Shown here: piece after piece, positions 1 to 5,952 of the stretch
Layout: each line of letters opens with the position of its first letter
Numbering within the stretch: the first letter of the stretch is position 1
Assembly: GCA_009779925.1 (NCBI GenBank)
Contig: WRAZ01000018.1
Span: forward strand, 1-39,094
DNA from: Chitinivibrionia bacterium
GTDB taxonomy: Bacteria > Fibrobacterota > Chitinivibrionia > Chitinivibrionales > Chitinivibrionaceae
DNA: 39,094 bases
Direction of reading: 5' to 3'
The notes under the pieces: model-generated
Databases searched by the model: none
What the model saw: the letters and a program-made list of their open reading frames with translations, nothing else
Told to the model about the DNA's origin: nothing
Program-made: the position numbers and the translations under genes

Positions 1-117
1 ATAACCGTAACGCATTTTGACGGTTGCGCCATCTACAACGTAGAAGTCATAGACGGCGAAGACACCACTTGGTCGGTCGGTCTCAACAAAGAAATTCCTT
101 GCCCGAGCGAGGAGTAA
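1..117 (+). CDS. 3' end of an unknown protein
   Basis: Frame 1 is open from the first base of the window to a TAA at 115-117, giving the last 38 residues of a protein that begins outside the window. The tail is acidic (ends PSEE). No domain can be recognised from so short a fragment. A good rho-independent terminator follows 26 bases later, which supports this being a real gene end. Confidence 0.6.
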   Translation: MTVTHFDGCAIYNVEVIDGEDTTWSVGLNKEIPCPSEE

Positions 118-143
118 GTAAATATATTTCTGTTATTTTCAAT

Positions 144-169
144 GGCAAACTTAAGGGTTTGCCTTTTTT
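144..169 (+). terminator. Rho-independent terminator
   Basis: A 7-bp perfect stem GGCAAAC / GTTTGCC with a 6-nt loop is followed by six T residues (164-169). It sits just after the partial gene at the window start and would end its transcript. Confidence 0.8.
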
Positions 170-170
170 A

Positions 171-245
171 TTATTGGTAATGCTTAAATTCTTTTTCAAA
201 CAAATGCGTATAAAAAGGTTCGGATTTCAACGGTTCAGATTTCAT
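171..245 (-). pseudogene. Possible toxin N-terminal remnant
   Basis: A 24-codon ORF (ATG at 245, TAA at 171) follows the antitoxin-like gene by 27 nt on the same strand. Its residues FEKEFKHYQ resemble the N-terminal helix of RelE/ParE-type toxins (pattern F-x-K-E-F-K), then a stop ends it and the terminator at 144-169 begins. I infer that it is the stub of a toxin whose body was deleted. It is too short to assign a family, and chance is a real alternative. Confidence 0.3.
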
Positions 246-272
246 TTAGCAATTCTCCAATCGGACGAAGAG

Positions 273-422
273 TTATTTCACCTCGCGAACAGATTCTCTC
301 AATTCTTCCAAGTACGCCTCGTTCTCGTCGTAAATGTCGCCCAGTCCGACAAACGGCAAATTTTTAAACATCGCTGTCATAAAAGACACTTTGTTTTTTG
401 GGACGTTTATTGTCATAGTCAT
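273..422 (-). CDS. Small antitoxin-like protein
   Basis: A 49-residue protein. I chose the ATG at 422 because a perfect AAGGAGG ribosome-binding site lies 6 nt upstream; a longer reading to 482 would start inside the promoter. The N-terminal pattern TINVPKNKVSF followed by a K-N-L-P-F-V stretch, and an acidic C-terminal helix (YLEELRESV), are typical of small antitoxins paired with RelE/ParE toxins. Family members I recall are about 70-80 residues, so this one looks shortened at its C-terminus. No intact toxin follows, only a 24-codon stub. It has its own promoter-like box at 466-480. Function as an orphan antitoxin is inference. Confidence 0.6.
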   Translation of the reverse strand: MTMTINVPKNKVSFMTAMFKNLPFVGLGDIYDENEAYLEELRESVREVK

Positions 423-465
423 AAGAGACCTCCTTGTTTTAATTTTTCCAAAAATATTATTTTTT

Positions 466-480
466 AAAATACTTTTTGCC
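466..480 (-). promoter_or_regulatory. Promoter box, small antitoxin gene
   Basis: GGCAAAAAGTATTTT on the minus strand, 43 nt upstream of the ATG at 422. It is one member of the recurrent GCAAA-N3-TATTTT box described in the findings. Confidence 0.5.
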
Positions 481-526
481 AAACAAGCAAAGTGCGAGCA
501 AATTATTTTTTTGCCTTTTTTTTGTT

Positions 527-541
527 GGCATAACGTATTTT
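527..541 (+). promoter_or_regulatory. Promoter box, uridylyltransferase gene
   Basis: GGCATAACGTATTTT ends 34 nt before the GTG start at 576. It lies back to back with the divergent box at 466-480. Confidence 0.5.
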
Positions 542-575
542 GGGTGTTAAAAATAATATTTTGAGGTAATTAAAG

Positions 576-1874
576 GTGCTAAAAACTGAAAAAATTCAGC
601 AGAAAATGAGCAAGCTCGGATATGACGAGCGCATAATCGGGCTTTTTTTGCGGTATTACGAAAAACTATCTTCGGGCGACAGAGGAATTATTCGCGAAAG
701 CGAAATCTTGCCCGTTGAATACGGAAGCGTAGAGAAATTTTGCGATATACCCAAAGTTGCCGATACCCAAAATAAAACAGCCGTGATAAAACTAAACGGC
801 GGCTTGGGAACGTCTATGGGAATGGACTTTCCGAAATCGTTTGTGGAAGTTCGCGAGGGGAAGCGATTTATTGACCTTGCGGCAGAAAATTCAAGCGAGC
901 GCACTCCGCTCATCTTTATGAATAGCGCCGCGACAAGAGAAATGACCGACAAATTTATCACAGAAAATCCTCAGATAAAACACGGGAATATTGCTCCTGC
1001 GTTTTTGCAGCATTCTTTTCCGAAAATCTTAAAAGATACGCTTGGATTGGCGGAATTTCCGCAAAATTCGGCTTGCGAATTTAATCCCGCAGGGCACGGA
1101 GACGTGTATATGGCGCTAAATTTAAGCGGAATTTTAGGCGAGCTCTTAAAGGAAAATTTTGACTTTGCGTTTATCTCGAATATTGACAACACGGGCGCGG
1201 TTTTTGACCCGTCAATCGCCGATTATATGGCAAAAAACGGCATTTCGTTTTTGATGGAAGTTTGCCGCAGAGGCGAAATGGACAAAAAAGGCGGACATAT
1301 TGCAAAAACGCGAGAAGAGCGATACATTTTGCGCGAAAAAGCGCAGGTAAACGAGAGCGAAATCGCGGAATTTGAGGATATAAATAAATATTCGTATTTT
1401 AACACGAATTCCGTTTGGGTGGATTTGCGCAAATTGAATGAATATTTGGAGAAAAACGCGGGAATTATTGAGCTTCCGTTTATCGCAAACGAAAAAACGC
1501 TCGACCCCAATAACAAAAATACGCCGAAAGTGTATCAGATAGAGCAGGCGATGGGGGCGGCTATTTCGCTGTTTGACAACGCGCGAATTTTGGAAGTCGA
1601 AAAGGAAAGATTTTTTCCCGTGAAAACCAATAACGACTTATTTTTGCTTCGCAGCGACAGGTTTTATCTGGACGGAGCTAAAGTAAAATCGTTTGACGAC
1701 AATAAATCGCAATGCAACGTGGTGTTAAATCCCGAATTTTACGGGAATTTGGCGGATTTTGAAAAACGCCTCAAAAACGGGGCGCCGAAAATCCAAAAAT
1801 GTACAAAATTGCTTGTAAAAAGCGATGTTTATTTCGACAAAGAAATGGAATTTACAGGCGAGGTGGAATTATGA
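576..1874 (+). CDS. UTP-sugar-1-phosphate uridylyltransferase (UDPGP family)
   Basis: A 432-residue nucleotidyltransferase of the UDPGP family (PF01704, the eukaryote-type UDP-glucose pyrophosphorylase fold), predicted to make UDP-glucose from UTP and glucose-1-phosphate for surface polysaccharides or glycogen. The nucleotide-binding loop KLNGGLGTSMG is at residues 72-82 with the following F-P-K-S. The GHGDVY motif (around 173) and NIDNTGA motif (around 202) are the uridine and metal sites of the family. It is unrelated in sequence to bacterial GalU. The start is GTG at 576, with GAGG 9 nt upstream. The last codons overlap the region just before rseP (gap 43 nt), so the two may be cotranscribed. 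Substrate (glucose versus another hexose or N-acetylhexosamine) cannot be settled from sequence alone. Confidence 0.85.
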   Translation: MLKTEKIQQKMSKLGYDERIIGLFLRYYEKLSSGDRGIIRESEILPVEYGSVEKFCDIPKVADTQNKTAVIKLNGGLGTSMGMDFPKSFVEVREGKRFIDLAAENSSERTPLIFMNSAATREMTDKFITENPQIKHGNIAPAFLQHSFPKILKDTLGLAEFPQNSACEFNPAGHGDVYMALNLSGILGELLKENFDFAFISNIDNTGAVFDPSIADYMAKNGISFLMEVCRRGEMDKKGGHIAKTREERYILREKAQVNESEIAEFEDINKYSYFNTNSVWVDLRKLNEYLEKNAGIIELPFIANEKTLDPNNKNTPKVYQIEQAMGAAISLFDNARILEVEKERFFPVKTNNDLFLLRSDRFYLDGAKVKSFDDNKSQCNVVLNPEFYGNLADFEKRLKNGAPKIQKCTKLLVKSDVYFDKEMEFTGEVEL

Positions 1875-1917
1875 AATTGACAATGAATTTAAAAAAGAAA
1901 AAAGAAGGCGGTTGCTT

Positions 1918-3240
1918 ATGATAAATATGATTTTGGGCATTTTTGTCCTCGGAATTTTGGTGTTTATTCACGAATTGGGGCACTTTTTGGCGGCGAAATT
2001 TTTCAAAATGCCGGTTCTTGCGTTTTCGATTGGTTTCGGACCGCGGATTTTCTCGAAAAAAATAGGGGAGACCGTGTATCAGATAGCGGCAATTCCGTTT
2101 GGCGGCTTTGTTGCTTTGGAAGGGCAAGACCCGAAAGACGGCGAAAAGTTGTCGGACAATGCGTTTTGCTATCATCCGATTTGGCAGAGGGCGGTGGTTG
2201 CGTTTGCGGGACCTGCGTTTAATGTAATTTCGGCGTATATATTCTTGGTGATTGTGTTTATGAACGGAGTGCCGCACGCGCCTTACTTAGACACCAACGT
2301 CGTGGGGCTGGTCAGCCAAAATTCGGTGGCGTACGAGCACGTTCAGCGCGGCGACAAAATAATTTCCATAAACGAAAACGCGGTGGAAAACTGGGTGCAA
2401 ATCACCGAAAGATTGGGCGATTTAAGTCCGCGGCATTCTATAGTTTTGCTTCGCGACGGCGACACCGTTTCGACGAATATTGCCGTTCCGCTTCCAGACC
2501 CGCGAACGCTTGCCACCGAGGGGAGCGGCATTTTTCCGCCTATTCCGCCTGTTATAGGGCGTGTGGAGGCTGGTTCTGCGGCGTATCTTGCGGGATTTTT
2601 GGGCGGCGACAGCATAATTTCCATAAACGGAGAAAATGTTTTGAGCTGGTTTGCGGTTAGCGAGACTATTTCAAATTACGACTATGATTTGGGTGAAATT
2701 TCGGTTGCGGTTGCGCGAGACGGCGTTGTTTTAGACCTTTATGTTGTGCCGAAATTCAGCGTTGAACACGAGCGTTTTATGATAGGAATTGTGATGGCAA
2801 ATCCAAGCACGCAGATAAAAAGTCATCCGTTCGGCGCCGCGCTTGTGTTGGCGTATCGCGACTGTATTCGCTATTCGGTAATGATTTTTGAAACGCTCCG
2901 AAAACTTATAACTCGCCTTATTTCGCCCGAATATTTGTCGGGTCCCGTGGGCATAATGCAGATGTCAGGAGCGGCGGCGCAGAGCGGACTTTCGTCGCTT
3001 TTGCAACTTATGGCGATAATCGGAATAAACCTTGCGATACTGAATTTAATGCCGCTTGTGATAACCGACGGCGGTATTTTGTCGATGCTTTTGATAGAGG
3101 CGATACGCGGAAAACCAATTCCGAACGCCCTGCGCGAAAAGTTATCGTACATAGTTATGATAGGATTTTTATGTTTGGCGCTTTTTGTAACATTTAACGA
3201 CATTATGCGCTTTTCGACTTTGCAACAGTTGTTAAGATGA
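1918..3240 (+). CDS. rseP: Site-2 intramembrane metalloprotease RseP
   Basis: A 440-residue inner-membrane zinc protease that cleaves membrane-bound anti-sigma factors or signal-peptide remnants within the bilayer. The zinc-binding HELGH lies in the first transmembrane helix (residues 18-22). Two PDZ-like domains follow (around 120-200 and 205-290). The second active-site segment is near residue 370 (N-L-M-P-L-V-I-T-D-G-G; the family consensus is NxxPxxxxDGG). Membrane helices lie at the N-terminus, around 95-120, and in the last 90 residues. The ATG at 1918 is preferred because AGAAGG precedes it and HELGH then falls at the usual distance from the N-terminus; an upstream in-frame ATG at 1825 lies inside the preceding gene. 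The target anti-sigma factor is not in the window. Confidence 0.92.
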   Translation: MINMILGIFVLGILVFIHELGHFLAAKFFKMPVLAFSIGFGPRIFSKKIGETVYQIAAIPFGGFVALEGQDPKDGEKLSDNAFCYHPIWQRAVVAFAGPAFNVISAYIFLVIVFMNGVPHAPYLDTNVVGLVSQNSVAYEHVQRGDKIISINENAVENWVQITERLGDLSPRHSIVLLRDGDTVSTNIAVPLPDPRTLATEGSGIFPPIPPVIGRVEAGSAAYLAGFLGGDSIISINGENVLSWFAVSETISNYDYDLGEISVAVARDGVVLDLYVVPKFSVEHERFMIGIVMANPSTQIKSHPFGAALVLAYRDCIRYSVMIFETLRKLITRLISPEYLSGPVGIMQMSGAAAQSGLSSLLQLMAIIGINLAILNLMPLVITDGGILSMLLIEAIRGKPIPNALREKLSYIVMIGFLCLALFVTFNDIMRFSTLQQLLR

Positions 3241-3244
3241 CGAT

Positions 3245-3274
3245 GTAGGGGCAGGTTTGAAACCTGCCCTGTAC
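3245..3274 (+). repeat. GTAGGGGC-type hairpin repeat
   Basis: A near-perfect inverted repeat: GGGCAGGTTT and AAACCTGCCC surround a single G, flanked by GTAG and GTAC. It is the first of two adjacent members of an intergenic hairpin family in the gap between rseP and ftsY. Confidence 0.75.
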
Positions 3275-3284
3275 GCAGAAAACC

Positions 3285-3351
3285 GTAGGGGCGGGGTTTG
3301 CCCGCCCAAACACGAAATCGATAAACAAGGGCGGGCAGATCCCGCCCCTAC
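3285..3351 (+). repeat. GTAGGGGCGGG long inverted repeat
   Basis: Two 23-nt arms (3285-3307 and 3329-3351), starting GTAGGGGCGGG and ending CCCGCCCCTAC, with two mismatches that are G-U compatible in RNA. The loop is 21 nt. The same family occurs at 23462-23537, with truncated forms at 33407-33426 and inside the subtilase gene. It may act as a transcription attenuator between rseP and ftsY. Confidence 0.8.
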
Positions 3352-3375
3352 AAAAAAATAGGAGATACACATATT

Positions 3376-4281
3376 ATGGGACTGTTTTCACGGCTTTTTT
3401 CGGGAATGACCAAGACTCGCGAGCAGATAAGCCAAACCGTCGAGGTGCAAAAAGAGATTACTGAAGAATTTTACGAATCGCTCGAAGACGCGTTGATTTG
3501 CGCGGACGTAGGCGCGGACATTTCGGCGGATTTAATAAAAAAACTGAGACAAGAAGTGAGTTTTCTTGAATACAAAGGCACAAAAGACGCTTACGATTTA
3601 CTGAAAAAGATAATCGCCCGCGAACTTTTGGTGAAAAATCCACCCGAAGAATTTCCGCCCAAACCGTGGACAATCCTCGTTATAGGCGTAAACGGCGTAG
3701 GTAAAACAACCACTATCGGAAAATTAGCAAAAGAATTTCGAGACGACGGCAAAAAAGTAATGCTCGCCGCCGCCGACACTTTCCGCGCGGGAGCTATAGA
3801 GCAACTAAAAGTATGGGCGGACAGGTCGGGCTGTGATTTTGTGTCGCAACACGAAGGAGCGGACGCCGCCTCTGTAGTTTTCGATGCTATGACCGCCGCC
3901 AAAAATCGCGACACCGACGTGCTGATAATAGACACAGCAGGTCGCCTGCACAACAAAACCAACCTTATGATAGAGCTGGAAAAAATTGTCCGCGTTCTGA
4001 AAAAAGCAAACGAATACACCCCCAACGAAGTGCTTTTGGTTCTCGATGCAACAACGGGTCAAAACGCAATGAACCAAGCAAAAGTTTTCAACGAAGCAGT
4101 TCCCTTAACAGGCTTTGTAATAACCAAATTAGACGGTACGGCAAAGGGCGGAATAGCGATAAATCTCACAAAAACTTTCGGCGTTCCCGTACAAAAAATC
4201 GGCGTTGGCGAGGGTATAGAGGACTTGCAGAAATTCGTCCCGAAAGATTACGTTGCGGCAATGTTGGGGGATTTGGCGTAG
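3376..4281 (+). CDS. ftsY: Signal recognition particle receptor FtsY
   Basis: A 301-residue SRP GTPase that docks ribosome-SRP complexes at the inner membrane for cotranslational insertion. The N-domain four-helix bundle covers roughly residues 15-90. The G domain carries the P-loop GVNGVGKTT (104-112), DTFRAGA (134-140), DTAGR (186-190) and TKLDG (250-254). The C-terminal GVGEGIEDLQ segment is characteristic of the family. The acidic A domain seen in enterobacterial FtsY is absent, as in many short FtsY proteins. The start at 3376 has AGGAGA upstream. It is separated from rseP by two hairpin repeats and ends 3 nt before the convergent higB gene. Confidence 0.96.
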   Translation: MGLFSRLFSGMTKTREQISQTVEVQKEITEEFYESLEDALICADVGADISADLIKKLRQEVSFLEYKGTKDAYDLLKKIIARELLVKNPPEEFPPKPWTILVIGVNGVGKTTTIGKLAKEFRDDGKKVMLAAADTFRAGAIEQLKVWADRSGCDFVSQHEGADAASVVFDAMTAAKNRDTDVLIIDTAGRLHNKTNLMIELEKIVRVLKKANEYTPNEVLLVLDATTGQNAMNQAKVFNEAVPLTGFVITKLDGTAKGGIAINLTKTFGVPVQKIGVGEGIEDLQKFVPKDYVAAMLGDLA

Positions 4282-4284
4282 TAA

Positions 4285-4566
4285 TTAGTGATAATCTGTT
4301 AATTCGACGCTTTCCGCACTATTGTTAATCCATACAAAGCAAATTCTGTATTGATTGTTTATGCGAATACTGTATTGTCCTTTGCGGTTGCCGCTAAGTT
4401 TTTCCAAGTGATTTGACGGCGGCTGGCGCAAATCGCTTATATTGGTAGACCTATCCAAAAAGTCTAGTTTTACCATTGCGCGCAATTGTATTTCTGTCGG
4501 AAATTTTTTAGAATGTTCGCCGTCAAAAATTTTTTTAGTTTCTCTGTCTTTGAATGACTTTATCAT
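4285..4566 (-). CDS. higB: HigB-type (RelE superfamily) mRNA interferase toxin
   Basis: A 93-residue basic protein of the HigB/RelE fold, expected to cut mRNA on the ribosome when free of antitoxin. Family signatures seen are the N-terminal F-K-D-R-E-T-K-K-I-F segment, the central LRQPPSNHLEKLSGNRKGQ stretch, and the C-terminal SIRINNQYRICF strand that carries the active-site arginines. It overlaps the upstream antitoxin gene by 4 nt (ATGA), so the pair is translationally coupled. Gene order is antitoxin then toxin, opposite to the original higB-higA arrangement but common in related pairs with this fused-style organisation. Confidence 0.88.
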   Translation of the reverse strand: MIKSFKDRETKKIFDGEHSKKFPTEIQLRAMVKLDFLDRSTNISDLRQPPSNHLEKLSGNRKGQYSIRINNQYRICFVWINNSAESVELTDYH

Positions 4567-4883
4567 ACCGCCGCAACTCTTTGAGCTCGATTGCCGACAA
4601 TAGAAGATATGGTTTTTAATTTGCCGTGTAAATTTCGTTTTGCTAATCGTATATAATAATTATATTGCAGTCCCCAAAAGAAACCATCCGACATACCAAA
4701 GTATTTGGCAAGTTGCAAAGAGACTTCCGCGGTCAAGTCCTTACCGCCGTAAATTATAGACGCCAATTCCCAGTTTGGAATTCCTGTTGCAACAGCAACA
4801 TCATCTACACTTAAATTATACGGCTCAAAAAACTCTTCGCGAATTATTTTGCCGACGGTGCTTAGTTCAAGATATTTTGACAT
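4563..4883 (-). CDS. higA: HigA-type XRE family antitoxin
   Basis: A 106-residue helix-turn-helix protein expected to neutralise HigB and repress its own operon. The HTH covers roughly residues 25-65 (IPNWELASIIYGGKDLTAEVSLQLAKYF), matching the HigA/VapI pattern in which the recognition helix is followed by L-x-K-Y-F-G. A strong AGGAGA site lies 7 nt before the ATG at 4883, and a promoter box lies at 4905-4919, whose TATTTT is only 21 nt from the start, a position where HigA binding could block RNA polymerase. The C-terminal 20 residues are basic and not conserved. Confidence 0.88.
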   Translation of the reverse strand: MSKYLELSTVGKIIREEFFEPYNLSVDDVAVATGIPNWELASIIYGGKDLTAEVSLQLAKYFGMSDGFFWGLQYNYYIRLAKRNLHGKLKTISSIVGNRAQRVAAV

Positions 4884-4904
4884 AATTATCTCCTTTTTTG
4901 ATAT

Positions 4905-4919
4905 AAAATATCATTTGCC
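4905..4919 (-). promoter_or_regulatory. Promoter box, higA-higB
   Basis: GGCAAATGATATTTT on the minus strand. The flanking GATATTTTATATC is nearly palindromic and could double as an antitoxin operator (inference). Confidence 0.5.
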
Positions 4920-4999
4920 AAACAAAAAAGGATAATATAACTTTGCTTATTTATTCTGTTTTCTTGAATATTCAATTTTCTTTTTACTTTTAATTACAC

Positions 5000-5013
5000 G
5001 CAAATATTATTTT
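5000..5013 (+). promoter_or_regulatory. Promoter box of structured RNA copy 1
   Basis: GCAAATATTATTTT followed by ATTG. The same sequence, GCAAATATTATTTTATTG, stands before structured RNA copy 2. Counting about 7 nt from the end of TATTTT places the transcription start at the first base of the RNA's closing stem (5020). Confidence 0.55.
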
Positions 5014-5019
5014 ATTGGC

Positions 5020-5211
5020 GCGAAAATGTCGAAATGCGGGGATTTTATCTCTGCTTTTCGTCTATAACTTATTACCAACAAAGTAATAAGATAAGTTCAA
5101 CCTTTGTGGTTGTTCTGTCTAACTGTCTTATTGCTTTTCAGGTTATAGATAAAATTCGACATTTTCGCAAAAAATATGAATTTTGGCGGAACAGCCTTTT
5201 TCCTCTGTTTC
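5020..5211 (+). ncRNA. Pseudoknotted structured RNA, copy 1
   Basis: Closing stem P1 is 14 bp and perfect (5020-5033 with 5155-5168). Inside it are a hairpin of 8 bp with G-U pairs (5036-5043 with 5047-5054), an 8-bp stem TCTATAAC / GTTATAGA (5061-5068 with 5142-5149), a perfect 8-bp hairpin CTTATTAC / GTAATAAG (5068-5075 with 5083-5090) and a 5-bp hairpin CAACC / GGTTG. The loop strand GGTTGTTCTG (5108-5117) can pair over 10 bp, with two G-U, to CGGAACAGCC (5187-5196) beyond P1, making a pseudoknot. That downstream strand can instead fold with CTGTTTC (5205-5211). Every element recurs in copy 2 at 20480-20680. I do not recognise a known RNA class. The 528-nt gap between higA and the gene at 5412 is otherwise occupied only by the short ORF at 5243. 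Confidence 0.65.
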
Positions 5212-5242
5212 TGTCAATTCTTTAATATAAAGGGGTTGTAGA

Positions 5243-5344
5243 ATGTGTGAAATTAATATTTTTCTGCTTATTTTGCTTGCTATCATAGCAATTCACATAG
5301 GCAAGATATTATGTCGTTTGCTTTCTATTCCGAGCTCGTTTTGA
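5243..5344 (+). CDS. 33-residue hydrophobic peptide, possible signal-peptide remnant
   Basis: ATG at 5243 with AGGGG about 8 nt upstream; 33 codons to TGA. Most of it is one hydrophobic helix (I-F-L-L-I-L-L-A-I-I-A-I) then a basic tail. The start codon lies 47 nt after the pseudoknot of RNA copy 1; in copy 2 the equivalent distance is 51 nt to the start of the beta-barrel gene, and the spacer sequences are alike (CTGTTT, then a T-rich stretch, then ATA-AGG-G). The N-termini are also alike (M-x-x-x-N-x-F, then a hydrophobic core). It is either a small membrane peptide or the leftover signal peptide of a lost barrel gene. Confidence 0.35.
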   Translation: MCEINIFLLILLAIIAIHIGKILCRLLSIPSSF

Positions 5345-5366
5345 AAGTCCTTCTCTTTTTCTCTGT

Positions 5367-5381
5367 GGCGAAACGTATTTT
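5367..5381 (+). promoter_or_regulatory. Promoter box, gene pair at 5412-5950
   Basis: GGCGAAACGTATTTT, 30 nt before the ATG at 5412. Confidence 0.5.
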
Positions 5382-5411
5382 TACCCCAAAAGAGCAAAAA
5401 AGGAGCAAAAA

Positions 5412-5687
5412 ATGAAACACTACTATTCCACAGTTGATAACGTTGTAATGACGCACTCTGATATGGAATACAAAGATACCGGACGAAAAGTCAGAGTGCA
5501 TTTTGAACGTCCGAACGGAAGCGAATTTGATTTTGCCGAGGGAAATATACCGAGTTTTGAGTTTGATAAATCTTACGGTTTTAATCAGAACGAATTGCTT
5601 CAACTGCAAAGATACCTCCGGAATAATTCTTTTTTAATATGGGAATACGCGCAAAAAGGCGGAGGCGAGAAATGCCTAAGGTCTTAG
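5412..5687 (+). CDS. Hypothetical protein paired with a DUF4160 protein
   Basis: A 91-residue soluble protein with AAGGAG before its ATG. I do not recognise its family. It has an N-terminal beta-rich half (VRVHFERPNGSEFDFAEG) and a C-terminal helical half containing GFNQNELLQLQRYLRNN. It overlaps the next gene by 16 nt, so the two are translationally coupled. Small two-gene units of this kind, with a DUF4160 partner, often sit among toxin-antitoxin loci, but a toxin or antitoxin role is only a possibility here. The last residues are basic and read through the partner's ribosome-binding site. Confidence 0.7.
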   Translation: MKHYYSTVDNVVMTHSDMEYKDTGRKVRVHFERPNGSEFDFAEGNIPSFEFDKSYGFNQNELLQLQRYLRNNSFLIWEYAQKGGGEKCLRS

Positions 5688-5950
5688 TTGATTATTTGGG
5701 CTTGGTTTTTTATTTCTGGGCAAACGAGTTTGGCGGAAACAAACTTGAGCCTGTCCACATACACGTATCGCGTGGAAAACAGGAAGAAAATGCAACAAAA
5801 ATATGGATTAAAACCGACGGCAGTTTGGAAGTTGCAAACAATAACAGTAAATTAACGCAAAAAGAATTGTCAAAAGCGCTTGAGTATATAGAAACCAATA
5901 AAAATGATATAATTGCGCAATGGTATATGTTTTTTGGAGCGAGAAACTAA
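5672..5950 (+). CDS. DUF4160 domain protein
   Basis: A 92-residue protein. The ATG at 5672 is chosen because GGAGGCGAG precedes it and the product then begins MPKVLVDYLG, as DUF4160 proteins do. The diagnostic segment is a hydrophobic F-Y-F-W-A-N-E strand followed by E-P-V-H-I-H-V, matching the PPHFHV-type motif of the family. The C-terminal helix (L-x-K-A-L-E-Y-I-x-x-N-K-x-x-I) is also typical. Biochemical function of DUF4160 is unknown to me. It ends 2 nt before ftsW. Confidence 0.8.
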   Translation: MPKVLVDYLGLVFYFWANEFGGNKLEPVHIHVSRGKQEENATKIWIKTDGSLEVANNNSKLTQKELSKALEYIETNKNDIIAQWYMFFGARN

Positions 5951-5952
5951 CA

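Noticed and set aside
1852-2277. 141-codon minus-strand ORF opposite rseP
   Set aside because: Shadow of rseP; basic low-quality sequence without recognisable domain.
5034-5225. 63-codon plus-strand ORF
   Set aside because: It overlaps structured RNA copy 1; the stems explain the sequence, there is no ribosome-binding site, and copy 2 has no matching ORF.
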